A stretch of 64,000 nucleotides of DNA from Atopsyche davidsoni (GCA_022113835.1 JAILWY010000027.1:6016501-6080500); one strand, 5' to 3'. Shown: positions 46,516 through 60,250, counted from the first letter of the stretch. Notes: generated from the sequence alone by a model not told the origin. Numbers and translations: made by a program.

Positions 46516-47280
46516 CGACTCGATTAACTTGTGTCAAAGCGATTGCAGCATTTTCACTGTATACTTATATCTTGTAATTGAAGCTGCATACAAGGTATAT
46601 TTAACCACTCTTCAAATAGATATTACCAAAAGCGCAAAACAATAACATTATGCAATAATCCATTGTTTTGTCGTCCGTTTATAATTAACTGAGATCAATT
46701 TTAAATTATTAATAAACACAAAAAATTTAGAAAATAGAGTTGAACTTAAAATAAACACGTTGAATAATCTATTTTAAAAAAAATTATACCCATTTCAGAC
46801 ATTTCGTTTATTTAAAAACCAATGTATCAAACGATACTGTAAGTAGAAAAATATATACATTAAACAGATTGGCATAGTATAGAAGCATAGTCATTGGTCT
46901 ATAATAAGGTGATATTTGTGAAATGGACTTTTATAGGATTTAATGGATATTTTATAGGACTGCTCCGAGGCTCGTGAGTCAGCAGTCGGCCGCCGCAGGA
47001 GATAATTAGCGGGTCGCAAGAGACGGAGTTCCCACAGATATGCAGTGGCATTATTCGCCCGGCGTCCAATCATCGGTGGAATATGTTTATGTAACTCGGC
47101 AGGCGCCATTATTCCCGGCGCGAGCGCGGCCCGTAGAAAGTGCGGGCCCGCCGCTGTCATTGGCGATTTGAAAACTGATGCTTAATCGATCGCCACTCGG
47201 CAAACGGTCGCTGTAATTGTGCTCCACAATAGGTGAGCACGGATAGTAAAATTGAATGCACATAGCAATTAGACACGATT
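46516..47280. other. AT-rich DNA then GC patch
   Basis: A GC patch at 46970-47170 is followed by TTAATCGATCGCC (47182-47194). A donor-like AATAG|GTGAGC lies near 47231. The minus-strand frame 46891-47160 has no domain. Confidence 0.4.
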
Positions 47281-47344
47281 AATAAAATTAAGATTAAGTT
47301 TTTTGAACGATTATACTAGTATTTAATTATAAGTATTTAAGAGC

Positions 47345-47770
47345 TCCATAACACCACATCCCCGCTCTCCCCATTCTTTTACTTGTGCATGGCTGCCATT
47401 CTGTGCCCTGAACGTGTGTAAAGGGTCGGTAATGGAGTAGTGGACTTGGAATGATTGTTGAGGGATGTGCTCTGGAAGTACCTTGTCGAAGTGGGGGGGG
47501 GGGGGGGGGCTCTCTTGTTATTGTTTCTGTAGCTTGCTGCAGGAGTATCGGATCTAAACGCCAGAGCTTTAGAGCCAATACGCAGACTTTTCCTTCCAAT
47601 ATAAAACTGCGGTATAGAAGGACCCGGGAACCCACTACACTATTTTCCCCTTAGAAAACCATGAACACTGGTTCAGCATGAATATACGCACAGTGAGGTA
47701 GTCGCCAACCACCTCTGAGAAGAGGCACTTGATAAAGAAGAAGAGCTCCATGGTAGTAATGCAAAAGGAA
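47345..47770 (-). mobile_element. probable inserted repeat with coding-like frames
   Basis: A sharply bounded, GC-balanced segment in AT-rich DNA. On the minus strand a frame ending at 47637 reads MELFFFIKCLFSEVVGDYLT and on to a stop, with strongly gene-like codons (GAG CTC TTC ATC AAG TGC). A second, overlapping frame runs on to 47327 through a Pro run made by the C17/G17 tract. The mix suggests a frameshifted fragment of a transposable element or host gene, fairly young because codon bias is intact. No domain recognised and no terminal repeats found, so the class is open. Confidence 0.35.
47493..47509 (+). repeat. poly-G run (G17)
   Basis: Seventeen uninterrupted G, which is very rare in AT-rich DNA. 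It can form a G-quadruplex. Its length is likely to be unstable or misread. Confidence 0.9.
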
Positions 47771-50700
47771 TTTATTATTTGGATATATTTTACAATTGAG
47801 TATTTTGTTGTTTTTTCATTAGATATTTGAGATCCGTTAGATGTGCTGACTAATTTGGAATAATTTGTAAACAAAAACCGCGGAAGTCCGATAAATTTGC
47901 CGTTGTGCAACAATTCGTACGTTTTTTACTTAACAATGAATAATAAATAATATTTTGTATTACGAAATGTTTAATAAACCATCGATTTATTTGAAAAGAA
48001 CAATGATTCATAAAATTTTATTGAATGCAATATACCTCGTTAATTAATCGTAATGGTTTTGTTAACGATCGAACAATTAATGAAAAATGTACAGCATGTG
48101 CGTACATCCATATATGTCAAACTTGTAAACAATGACGGCATATGATAAATAATAATTAAACCCATAACCTTGAGGCCAGGCACCACAATAGAAAACCAAT
48201 TTGACATTATATTTAAATAAACTTTCTAAATACTCAGTCTACCTGTGCACAATCTAAAGTTCGCTCGAGGGAGGGAGATACGTACGCAGTAAAACACAAT
48301 TAAATATATAAGATTACATTTATCTTAAGTGAAATGGTTTTTAGACCATTCTCGTTTTCAGACTTTCCAAATGCATCCAGAAATGTAATTTCTCCATAGA
48401 AATCAACATGAAATAATAACTCTCTAGGCGGAGTGGCCGCACGATAGGCGAGAAACCCGGTGACGTCACGCGGTACATGCACACCAGTGAAAGCAGACCT
48501 GTGCATTGCAGACAGTTCGATAGTGTTTAATCATTGATGGCTGAGAGGAAACTCCAGCCTGCGTGTGCTCAGGGCCGATAAGAAAAACTACACAAAACCA
48601 AATATATAATTATATTTAAAGCAAGACATTTATAATTACCGTTATAAAGTCATATCGATATTTAAGCGTTGAGTAACTTCCAGCTAAACTTATAACTAAA
48701 TTATATTTATATATTCTCTCTATTTATATAGTCACTTATATACTAAGTTGTAATTCTGCACTAGAGATTTTGTAATTTAAATATTAAAATTAAAGCAATT
48801 GAACTTAACAAAATTCAGTTTTGAACACATTATAATCATTAAGTTTAGCGACAAAAACAAACAGAAAACAATAGATTTTTAATTTGCCCTGTACTAAATA
48901 AGACGTGGGATCTGAACAGATAGCATCCCAACTCATCGGCAGAGAAAGTTAAGTTCAATAGCTCGAAGAGAGCTGAATTGCGATCAGCCCACTGAAGTAC
49001 TGACTTGTACTTGCAACCTGTGCCAACTATAAGCACGACCACAACACCTTTCTAATTATATTCTACATATGTACATGGTGGTACATATGCACCAACTACT
49101 GAACATCCACACAGAAAAACTGCTTCACGTTTCCTGAAGTACAGAAAGACCTTGTTTATTGATTAAATATAAAATTGAATAAATCTACGACTTTTAATAT
49201 ATAATATAATAATAATGGAAATGAAAATATAAGAAAACATTTCAAGCTTCAATAACCTCACACGGTCAATACGAATAGGTATGAATGTTCGTTTCTTGTT
49301 TTTTTTAGTAATTTGTCTAAACTTCATTAAATATTATTAATTGTCAGAATGTGGCTCCCAACAACAGCTTATTTGGCGGAAAAACGTATTTATTTTGTAA
49401 TTTTTTAGTGTCAAAATTATGAAACAAACAACCATGATCCAAAGTCATACAATTACTTAAAACGCATACAATTATTACCTGCTATATATTTTGACGATTC
49501 TTTATAGCATTCTTATAAACATCATGACAACCCAGATATTAACAAAATGAGTATCACAGTATAAACAGACTTAAAAATAAAAAAAACTACGTGAAACACT
49601 TTTAGTAGATAGCTAAAGAAAAGTAAAAATATAATAAAATAAGAGTTTACGCGAAAAAAAAAAAAGAAATGACGACAGAACCACTCAAATGAAACTGAAA
49701 CTTCTCTCCGACTAACGAGATGGCAAGATAGGAATATCGTTACATAAGCATCATACGTATATAATGATGACATGTGTTTCGTAGTGTTATTTCAAAAGAA
49801 TAAATAAGAGAAAATACTATGACTCGTAACATGCACGTATAAATCAACTCAATAACTAAGATAATATCAATAGCAGGTATTGATCAACGGATTTCAGACG
49901 AGTAGGAGGCAGTAAATAAACCCAAGTATGCCGAAATTCTTGCAGGTACTACAACTGAAAATATATTTATGATGTAAAAATCAATTAGATTGACTTCTAA
50001 AGCGTTAAACTTATTGAGATGCAAGCATCCTAAATTTAAAGTACGAACCTGACCAAATTTAAAAAAACTCTATTTCAGTAATAAAAAAAAAGTATTATCT
50101 CATGATTATGTAATCTCAGTTGACTGTGATCTCGTATGCTTGCCTTTGTATGCGATATTATGGAAAAGTCAACAAAAACATCATTAAGAAAAATAGATGC
50201 AAGAATCAACCTTCCTTAATTTGAATACAAAAAAGTCGTACTAGATTTTCAAGGACGTTTAAGGACGCTGCTATGTCGTGACTTTGTCAATTTGTAACTG
50301 AAAACTCAAAAAACTTTGTCAGCTAAATGCAAAAAAATATATTTTTTACGATTCATATCGCGTATGGAAACGGACTTCCGATAATATTACACACGTAAAT
50401 ATATAGCAATTAGTATTTATTTACGTTTTTTTATGTAAGTACAGAAGTAGGTGGGTGGGTGTAATTGTGAAATACAGGATTAATTTCAACAGTTACAATA
50501 GCGTCTACTCCCGCGTGTTTCCTTTTTGAAAAATAAATAAATGAAAATTATTACATCATAACTTTAGGTCCATAAGTGACTCGAGTAAAGAACAAAGCTC
50601 TAGTACTTATTACTGGACTATTAACGAACATAAAAAAGACAAGAACTTCCAGGAAAGTTTAATTACTGTAACATAGAATTTTGATAGTAAATAAATTAAA

Positions 50701-51340
50701 TATATTTTATTAAATTCCTACAAGATGTTCTACTCTAAAGTGAAATTATGCTTATATTCTTCAGATAACTTTGTATAACTTTGTATACTTTTGTTTTCGT
50801 TTAGGAATAAACACGCCAATTTAAACAAATAAGTCAATATTATGCACTTTCTGATATAATAATTCATTTACTCGATTTGCGTCGAACAAACATAGAAAAC
50901 TTTACATCAAAAGAAGAGCAAGCTTAAAACCTCGATCTTTAAATCCATTAAAAAACTGCGATTTGAATTCCTATTGGATATTTAGCATTACTATTTATAA
51001 AAAGAATTTTTTAAATGAAATAAAATTATAAATAAAAGCAACTCAAGTATGTTGAAACTCAATTGGAAAATCGTGACAATGTGGTTGAATGCAAAAACGT
51101 TCTTAATTTATTTAGAAGATTTTTTAACGTCAAAACTCATTTAAATTATAACATGATACGTAACTAAACTGCAAATTAACGATACTAATTTTACCAACAA
51201 AAAATTACGAGAATCGAATAAACTCAGTCGAATTAAAAAATAAAAAACCACGAAGCAAAAAAAACAACAGTAATCATCAAATCGCAAAAGATTCAATCAA
51301 TCAAAATACACAGTCATGGACGGAAAAAAAATTGATGGCA
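47771..51340. other. long AT-rich quiet region
   Basis: No gene supported. Small GC-richer spots lie at 48420-48510 and 48890-49040. A Zelda-type CAGGTAG (minus strand, 48239-48245) and an A12 run near 49655 are the only notable items. Confidence 0.55.
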
Positions 51341-51344
51341 GCGA

Positions 51345-51515
51345 GGGGGCACAAAAAGCAGCAGCGATGTCGCGAGGGCAGGCGGCGCGGGGCGCGGAGC
51401 GGGGCGCGGGGTGCGGGGCGCGGCGGCCCACTGACACAGTCCGCGGTTCGTCCCTCGCCCGCGCGTCGTGCTCGCCGCGGCTGCACGGAGCTCCCGTTGC
51501 CAGCCGACGCCGCTC
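51345..51515. other. very GC-rich patch
   Basis: The most G-rich patch in the window. It has overlapping frames on both strands made of Arg/Ala/Gly/Pro only. Downstream TTTAATTTCAG (ends 51550) is acceptor-like. Its main feature is the quadruplex motif listed next. Confidence 0.5.
51389..51418 (+). other. G-quadruplex motif
   Basis: Four GGGG tracts at 51389, 51401, 51408 and 51415 are separated by loops of 8, 3 and 3 bases. This is a canonical intramolecular G-quadruplex pattern on the plus strand. Such motifs are frequent at promoters and origins. No gene start is identified here. Confidence 0.65.
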
Positions 51516-51685
51516 ATATTATTTCATTATTTGATTGACTTTAATTTCAGATTGATGAAACAAATTGTCTATTTAAATCTTTTCAGCAGTATTTCGTATT
51601 CACCTAGAAATATGTACAATCTTATGCTTTGGACATATTCTAGTAATCAATATTATTGACAGAGAGCACTTCGTGGAATTCCATT

Positions 51686-51732
51686 TTAATATTTTAAATA
51701 AAATACTTAAGTGATTTCATTTAAAATATTAA
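51686..51732. repeat. 14-bp stem hairpin
   Basis: TTAATATTTTAAAT (51686-51699) and ATTTAAAATATTAA (51719-51732) are perfect inverted arms around a 19-base loop. Entirely A/T in the stem, so weakly stable. May be a small foldback remnant. Confidence 0.7.
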
Positions 51733-54700
51733 GCCTATTTAACAATATTTCAACGTAATTCAGTGAAACGCTTGCTATCATCAAATAACAAACCACATTG
51801 AATCGCTTTTAAACAAACGAAACATAAAAAAGGCATAATTCTATGTGTACTAATCTCATTCATTTCAGGAATGCAAAAAGTGTCAGTTTGATTGACAAAG
51901 CCAAAAATATGGTAAAATGGTAAAAAATTCTTATATAAAAATTTAATTAGGTTTTGAAAACCTACGTGCTTTGGAAGACTCCCAGAAGAGTGTTTTGCAA
52001 TTTTATGCTCTGCTTTGTTGAAATTGCATAAATCACATCATCAAATTATTGAGATATTTATCATCAAAGAATGACACCTCTTTAATAAAATTTATAAAAG
52101 TGATTTCAAAATATGCAATCGAGTATCAAAAATATTGCAGCAGCAATCGACCGACCGAAACAAAAGCATCACTACAATGAACACATTTCAAATTACGATG
52201 CAAGCCTATAAATATTAAATTGATTGAATTCGTTTAAAATATTCCCACGTTTCGATACGCAAACGCAATTTCCCGTACGTGTCCATGGATTTAATCATAA
52301 CTAATATGAACGATCACTACCCGGCGGTGCTCGCAGCGGCAGGGCTCCGCGGGCAGCCAGAAAACCCGCATATTACTTCATATCCGTGATAAATAATCAA
52401 TTCTGAGTTGAGAAATACCTTCTAGTCAATACTATCCGTGAAAATAGTAAATGGCTTACTCGCTAAGACTCGAATTTAGCTAATTGCACGCCACATAACA
52501 TTAAAATTTTCACGTCCTATAAATATTGACAACACAATATATTACAACAGAACAATCGTTTATTTTATATGAACAGTTTTGTCTGCCTGAAACATAAATC
52601 AAAGTGAGCATAATAACTGATTGATATCATTTGCATGAGAATATCAGACCTAATTAACTCATCAGTGTCGAAGAGAGATGGGAGAAAAACGCAATGGATG
52701 TGTGAAGACTTACTCCTGAATGTTGAAGGTAGATGGTATCTTGAAGTATATAGAGCCTATCGTTGCAGTCACAGTAATTAAGTACTCAAAAGTGGCTGCG
52801 TGATGACAAAACCACATACTGACATACTGACTGCCGAGACAAGCGCCGTTAATCGGCTGCAATTAAAGCTGCGGAGAATGAGCGCCAACGCAGTGAGCCA
52901 ACAAGAGCCAGAGTAACTAGCATGTGCACCTTTACAAACATTTAAATTAACTGTGTATAGTATGATGGAAACATGTAAATTAAAAAGAATATCAGAACTT
53001 AAAAAGTAAATAACTTGTAAAATTCAAGTACCTCAAAGAATTTTAAATATCAAAGATAAAGCCCACTTCATATATAGGGTTTAGGAAGGAAAATAACAAA
53101 GACCTTAAGACCACTAGGCTGGCGAAGAAAATATTAGCGTAATTTATTAAGAGAGGATTATATGCAGGTATCGTTAATGTTCTACAAATACTACGCCCTT
53201 CGAATACGAAAAAGAATACGAAAAATTGACCTGGTTATTCACTTTAAACATATATACCCTCGGTTCATTTACGTTTAAATTTTTTTAGTTAAAAATTGAG
53301 TTATGCCAAAAAATTTCATTTAATTTTCAAAACGCCATTTACCATTTGTGTCCAATTCTTGCTATATGTTAATTAAAAATATAATTAAACTTTTATATTA
53401 CAAGTACGCTGAAATCACATTCCTTAATAAATACGAGTTATTTATTTAAAAGTAAATTTACAAATTAATATTTGAAGGCGTAAATATTATTGGAACGGAT
53501 ATTTCATATTGCAGGACATCGGCGTGGCTGACATTAGAGGTGTATTTTCTTTTTATGGAAAACCGCTCCGAATAATGGACAATGATTTGAAGTTGTGAAG
53601 TCGTGAAATGTTTCACATTTATCGCGATGTGCCTCGCGCGTGACATATCACGCCGGCTTTTAAGAAGAGCAAACGTCAGGAATACCTCACAAGAAGAAAG
53701 TGCTATTGTTTACTTTTATGACATGATTCAGCGTGAAATACCAAGCGGGAGGCAGCGCAGTACGGCCCTCTCCACGTAAGCACAGTAAAGTCTGAAGCAA
53801 GATGCTCGACAGCCTCAGAATGGATCAATAAAATGCATAATTATAGGAGCCATCGTTACGTTAGGCATTAAAAAATGAAACAATAGGGGAGTGGGAACTT
53901 TGCATATAGTTGATAATATTTTTTTACTTTTGAGGTAAATAAATATTTCAACAACGATAATTCTGAAAATTAATGAAAAAAAATCACGATTAGCAGGTCA
54001 ACACTGTTTAATCATATTGGCGATTTGTCTATTTTTAAATTTTGATATTTTTAAAGAAACGTTATTTTAACCGTATTTAACAGTGAGCTGATATAACACA
54101 CAACAAATAAATCTAGAATTCACTTTATACGGGAGCCAAGTATTCAATAGTAATATGCACAAATCGTGAACAGTCTATATGCTTTACAAATCCACCAATA
54201 ATCAACTTCGCTTGTATGCAGATAGCGCGAAATAAATTAGAGGTATTTAAACACATTACATATAATGGGTGCGCATCAACTGCATAATGCCAATCGTCGG
54301 TTAATTTGAAATGACGGGGCATTCGCGAATTGCTGTCGATAACGACGATGTCCAGTTAAAGCGCTCCGCCGATTTCTAACCAGTAATGGCCTACATTTTT
54401 GCACAAAAGACAAACAAAGAGTGTAAAAAGTTTGTTAGAATACTGAACGCTGAATTATCGCATTTATTTGCTCATTGGTTTATATTACATGACTGCAAAA
54501 AATAACCGTTAGCTAAATTGTGGACTTGGACGAGTTGGGAATAGTCAGACTAGACCACTGCGCACAAAAATAATTCGGATCGAATCCGTGGAGCAACGTA
54601 ATTTATATATTATCAGATTCGAAAAAGAAATTGACATGGAAGCGTTGCCATGGATGTGGGAACTTAAAATATTTAAAGGATCTCAATATAAATATTTTAT

Positions 54701-55250
54701 CTTTCATCGTTATGATTTCCAAAATTCAAAATTACGCAGAGCAGACTTCAATAGAGCATTTTTAGATTTTACACTTTAATTGTGATAAATAGTGCCAATA
54801 ATCACGATTGATGCTCAAAGGGAACATTAAAAATTATAACATTGAGGTGAGCAATGATTCAAAATAGTTTACAAAATAAAGGTTTTAAGATTTAATATTT
54901 TTGAATGACAGCCATTTTTGGAGTGACATTAAAAAGAAAAACTAAGAGTTATTAAAGAGCACTGTACTGAAAATGGAGAGATATGGTTAGATAGTGATAA
55001 TAATGTATTTATTATTAAAATTATATTATAGAGATTAAATTGCATATAATAAACCCAATTGTAAAAATAAGTCAATGCTTATTAGTCAATATTTAACGAA
55101 ATTGATTTAAATCAATATTGTAAAATTTAACCTACCACGATAATATTTTAGCGCCAAGATCAATTTTAATTTCTAAAAGTAAATATATAATGTCATTAAT
55201 TACAGCAATAAGACTAAATAGATAAAATATCGAGTTGTAAGAAAATAACT
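51733..55250. other. long AT-rich region
   Basis: No gene supported. A GC spot lies at 52315-52370. An octamer ATTTGCAT (52629-52636), a small tandem GAATACGAAAAA (about 53203-53226) and the palindrome ATTCGCGAAT (54322-54331) are isolated. The frame 54588-54779 (+) has no domain. Confidence 0.55.
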
Positions 55251-55351
55251 AATTATGTACTAGTGTATGTGATAGGAATGTAACTTCGATCGGAAACCCT
55301 TCAGTCAGAATTAATGATGACATTACGCTAGCCGGCGGTCGGCCATGAGAT

Positions 55352-55400
55352 GTTCCGATTAATCGATTGAATCGATTAAAATTAACTAATCGATGGGAAC
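55352..55400. promoter_or_regulatory. ATCGAT/TAAT cluster in an inverted repeat
   Basis: Three ATCGAT cores (55362-55367, 55371-55376, 55389-55394), each joined to a TAAT or ATTA homeodomain core, fall within 33 bases. The group is bounded by GTTCC (55352-55356) and GGAAC (55396-55400) in inverted orientation. ATCGAT-type sites are bound by Onecut and Cut-class proteins, and TAAT by most homeodomains. A homotypic enhancer module is inferred. Confidence 0.4.
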
Positions 55401-57055
55401 AAACGTGCTCCGCCAGCCATGGTCGATTATCCGGGGTGGATCGAATCAACCAACGCAGGTATATAATTGCCATTATTCTGCATTTTTCGTACTAATCGAG
55501 AATCCCATTGTGATGATGTTTGCTATTTTCTCGCATACAATAGCCAATGCTGGTTCGTTTGAAATGCCAGTATTGCTGATTTAGATTAACTATTAATTAA
55601 TAAATAGTGAAACGAATATATAAATATTTATGTAAAGCACGCAGTTAGTTACTTGCTAATCGGTACTATCAATTACTACCACCAAGCCGCTGCATGAACT
55701 ATGATAAATTGAAACACATCGTCAGTCATAGAGATGCATTGCACAAGGATGTAAATGTTAACCGGCGATGCCGAGCGTTCAACCAAACCAACAAAGTGAA
55801 CTGATTTTTCTAATAAATTTGTATGGATATTCATCGCCCACGCTCCATTGCTCGCGAATGTGCTGTATAATTATCGGTTGTCTTTCATTACGTAGGCATC
55901 GCAGTATGTTTCAGGTTCTAAAAATATAAACGGACCTATTACACTCGTGGGAAACGAACTGACCACCCGACTCTTGCTTGGCCATGCCGCTACGTAAAGT
56001 GGATACAAATATTGTACGCATAATATTTTAATTTAAATATTAATTAACGATTGGCATTGTGTAAAATAGTGACAAGCGATTATTACCTTACGCAACCCTT
56101 TGTTAATCCAACGTCAAGGATCGTTCGCATCTTATAATTACGCATAATAACGCAGGCAATCGTAGTTTTTTATTATTATCCAAGCCACGGGTACTTTCAA
56201 ATTGATTAAATTAACGCAATTGAAATTAAAAATCGGATAAATGAGAGACTTAAATTAATTGCGATCACGATACTCAACGCGGGAGGCGTGCTGACGTCGC
56301 GGACAAAAACTTTAAGCCCATTCATATTTACAATGATAGATATGTTACAAAAACAAACTTATGAAAACGACTGGTGTACATAAAACTTAACGCAGAAAGT
56401 AGAAATCTCAAGAGAAAGTGAAAAGATACCCAAGGGCTCTCGATATGCTTATACATTAATGGAAGAAAAAAAAAAAGATAGTTGTCGAGAGTGTGGGAGA
56501 AAAAGGATTATATACAGCTCCTCGCAGATGCAACGCTGAAAAAGTAATACTAAAAGATTAAGTGTTTCTTGGGACGGCGTGTCGCAAGAAGCGAAGAAAC
56601 ACTGTGAGAACATTAACTGAAGAAACCAAAGCAACGATGCCTTTAGCACTTTTTATAAAAAAAAAATCATGAAGTGCTTAAAAAACAAAGGTTATATTTA
56701 AATATATATATTTTTTAAGTACATCTGCATTGAATTCACGTTTAGATTAGTTTACAAGTGTAACGAATTAAACAAATAGATCGCAATATGATTGATAATC
56801 CGCGGGGTTGCATAATTTTCTATTGCAAAAGGATAATTATCATTAAAAAGAACCTGCAAGCCCACAATATGTGCGCTAATTATTTTTTCTAAAATTCCCA
56901 AGAACGCGGGCTTTGCTCAAAACACACAAAGGGCGCCTCTGAAGTTATTTACTCTGAGCCACGAACAAAGGCTCGATCGAAGAATGCACAGCCAGTTATT
57001 AATGCAGCCGAGATGGCGAGAAGTCTCTCGGGCACGATTTTTGCATGCAGAACAA
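55401..57055. other. noncoding stretch
   Basis: AT-rich with isolated items: CAG|GTATAT donor-like sequence at 55454-55462, a Su(H)-type CGTGGGAA at 55946-55953, and a tRNA-like minus-strand segment (listed separately). No gene recognised. Confidence 0.5.
55920..56000 (-). repeat. possible tRNA-like SINE remnant
   Basis: On the minus strand GGCATGGCCAAGCAAGAGTC, then GTCAGTTCGTTTCCC, resembles a degenerate A-box/B-box pair (TGGCCAAG... GTTCGTTTCC). Only weakly similar to the copy at 33685-33755. Low confidence. Confidence 0.25.
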
Positions 57056-57300
57056 AAAACCGGCGAGCAGAAATATTACCGCCATGAAATATGGGCTGCG
57101 ACGAAGTCACCGAGCGGGCGGCGCTTCGGCGTCGAGTTAAATGTTGTGGACTAGATCTAGATTCTGGTCCGCAACGTTACTCGGAAATTTAGTGAACGAA
57201 TAGACCGCGACTGCGGGATCATCTCCAGCCTCGTGGCGCCGCTGGGCAAGGGCGCTCGTCCGGCACGGCCATGCCCGCGGTAACAATGCTCTGATGAAGG
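57056..57300. other. CpG-rich GC patch
   Basis: Dense CpG with GGGCGGCGCTTCGGCG and GTGGCGCCGCTGGG steps and the palindrome CTAGATCTAG (57151-57160). No exon supported. Confidence 0.45.
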
Positions 57301-60045
57301 AACAATTTTTAAAGCGTCATTAAATTCTTTACGTAGTTTATAACATAAAATGTAACTAGATTATTAAATAAAATTCCATTAAAAAAGCTAATAGGATGCT
57401 TAAGATGCAAAGCTTCGGCAAACATATTCATTTGTAAATTTTGTTGTCTGAACTTCTATATCGCTTAGTTGATTGTTAACCATTATGCATTTTAAAGCAC
57501 ATTAAATTGAATTGAATATTTATTCTTTAATATATAAAAGCCGGGAGAATTTTATTTTATTAAGTTTGTATTAGGTACAACAGAAAACCTCTCGGTTTCT
57601 TTTTAATGTGCGTAGTATTTAATGTAATAATAAACACTACAATAATACAGTATTAATCAAATCATTGACCTTTTCTCATTAATAAACGTGTTTAAAAAAG
57701 GTGACGCATTTTAGTATTACGTGTTTATTAATAACGTATTTCATTATTAGAAAACTGACGATTATCGTGTCTGTAAGTCATACAGTGTGATAAAAAAAGA
57801 CGATACATGACTGAATAAGCAATTTACTTTATTATTTTTTTATAATGCCTGGTTAATTTAATGTAATAATATTAAAACACTAGCACGTCAAGAGTTTGCG
57901 ATTAATAAAAAATAATGAATTTCATAATAACATCGCAAACAACGTAATTAAAAAAGACAAATTTGAAATAGATGTTACAACATTTTCACATGTAACTTCC
58001 AGAAGATTAAACAAAACATAGATTATGTTCATCACCGTGGCAAAAAAACCTTCAAAACATGATATGATTGGCAATGTCCCATAAAATGGGGATTGAAAAG
58101 ACAACGATAAGCAGCGATTGCACCAGAGGAAAAACAAGAACTCGGCCTTGCGTTATCAGATTGCAAAAAAAACAAAATTGCTTACATATAATTTTCTCAA
58201 ATTAAAAATAAGTTATATGTAAAAAAGCGATATTAAGACTGGTAAAAAAAGTAATATCGGCAAGTAGACGTAAGAAGAATTGACAAGTAGAGAGTTTGAG
58301 AAAAGTTATATTGATAATAAGGCAAGAGTTAATTATTAGAAAATTTAAAAGTCTGCCAAGAAGACAGAAAGGAGAATTTCAGACGACTTATGTGATGTTG
58401 ATAAGATAAAAATTTTAAAGAGGCAAAAAACACGATGTCGTGAATGGTGGAGTTCCAGGCTTAACAGAGTATGACGTCACAGTAGAGGAGAGAGATTCGG
58501 AGTCTAAAAAAAGTTTATGCTAATGTGGACCTAAGATTACCTGCGCATGTGTGATGTTTAAAAATAACAATAAAATATATAACTGATACAAAGAAAAACG
58601 ACAGCCAGGGTAAATGCTCGCAATTCTCACTTATACGTATAGAAGTTTTGTCACGACAATATCAAGAAAATACTTGTATTTTTAACTATGCAAGCACATC
58701 TATTGCAGAGACAGACACTGTGACGGACACTTGTAAACGGCGACAAATTAACGTGTATTATTCTCGAGCGGCGACAATGCTTTGTACAAGCAAGAGATAT
58801 TTCTCACCGATTCGATAGGCTACATTGATTATTTTATACTGAGTCCCATTGTTGCAAAAGAGAATGCATTTTCACATACAACTTTTCACCGGAGCATTGT
58901 CAAGATGCATACAGAGTACGTAGATTGTTCTTATCTTGAAAACCTTCGCATTATTTATGTGGGTATTTGATATACATGGAGGCAACAAAACAAAATGACT
59001 GATTGAAAGTCAGTCACCGCACAAATTTAACTTAATAATAAAATAATTTAATTAAAATAAATTAAACGGGCTAGAAACAAAATCCTTCAGAATGGCATTT
59101 ACGTGAGAATGAATATGAACTGGAGTCATTATGATAGTAAACGTTGTTACTACAAACATAAAAAGGTTACATTAGCATATATTAAGTGTTTTTAAGAAGA
59201 TTTCATTATAAATTAAAAAAACTTCTTTATTCATGATAGCAAGACCTCGTATTAGATTATATTTTTACATAGAGATGAACCTTATAACAACAAAAGAAAA
59301 CAACTCGCCATAAATATGAAAATCTTCTGATTTTACAGCTTGGGGAATAAAACATTTTAATTGTTAATTCACGCTGAAGATTTCTTCACAGCAACTTGCA
59401 TATATTTATAAAAAAAAATACGCATCATGGCCACTTATTTCAATATTCATAAATAAAATATAAATGCAAAAATGCTACAGAGACTACAGGTTTATTTTAG
59501 TTCTAAGCCAATAATAAACTTGCCGATAATATGTACATATACAACAGTTTCATAAAAATTGTTTTATAGAGATTGTCCTCTGTTTTTAAAATAAACCACA
59601 TTATATAACAAAAATAATGTCGATATAATGCACACTAAAACTAAAATTCGATATAATAGATATTATAGTCGTCTTAAATCTCTAAAAAAATACTAACTCA
59701 TCAATATTTTTGATAGATATCATTATGGTTGTCCCAAACTGATCATATTTTTAAAAATCAAATAACGATATGTAATGTTTATTTATTTATTTCTAATTAT
59801 AAACAATATTAGATATATTAACAAGTGTATTCGATGCTTTGGGGACAAGAATAGTTACAAAAAAAATAATCATAAAAATATATTTATTGATTTGTCTAGT
59901 GTGCAGGTTTACCAGGGGTATGAAATGTGCCGAAACAAACCACACAGAGGAACAAATAATAAATTGTTTTGCATGCAAAGTGGCACATCGTGCGATCCGG
60001 GATGTGCGATGGAAAAAGGCCGTGTCGTGCGAAGAGCTTTAAATT
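57301..60045. other. long AT-rich region
   Basis: No supported gene. A purine-rich segment (58230-58520) has many stops in all frames. TTACATATAA (58182-58191) and TTATATGTAA (58213-58222) form a 10-bp stem with a 21-base loop. A good acceptor TTCTGATTTTACAG ends at 59339 without an open exon after it. Confidence 0.5.
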
Positions 60046-60250
60046 AAAGTTTACGCCCGACATGATCAATTCCCAAATGGCGTGCGGCTCGACGCGAGCT
60101 AACAGGGAGACGAGTCGATCGATCGAAATTATACGGCAATGAATGCAAATTAATGTCATGCGATGTGACCCAGCTTTGGAAGAAAAATACCAATTCTGTC
60201 GGATTAATTATGATGTGGACTTGCGTCAACACGCCAGTTGCGACGAACAA
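60046..60250. promoter_or_regulatory. GC-richer segment with POU/homeodomain site
   Basis: A moderately GC-rich island with ATGCAAATTAAT at 60143-60154. This is a perfect octamer (POU) overlapping a TAAT homeodomain core. CGATCGATCG at 60117-60126 is nearby. Perfect octamers occur about four times in the window, near chance level, so support is modest. Confidence 0.25.

Noticed and set aside
47694..47708. let-7-like text (TGAGGTAGTCGCC)
   Set aside because: Matches only the first eight or nine bases of the let-7 family and has no flanking hairpin.
57667..57680. Ecdysone response element
   Set aside because: AGGTCAATGA has one good half-site, but the second half (ATTTG) does not match, so the inverted repeat is incomplete.
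6158..60150. POU octamers as a special signal
   Set aside because: Four perfect ATGCAAAT/ATTTGCAT sites (6158, 43033, 52629, 60143) is about what base composition predicts, so they are used only as supporting detail.
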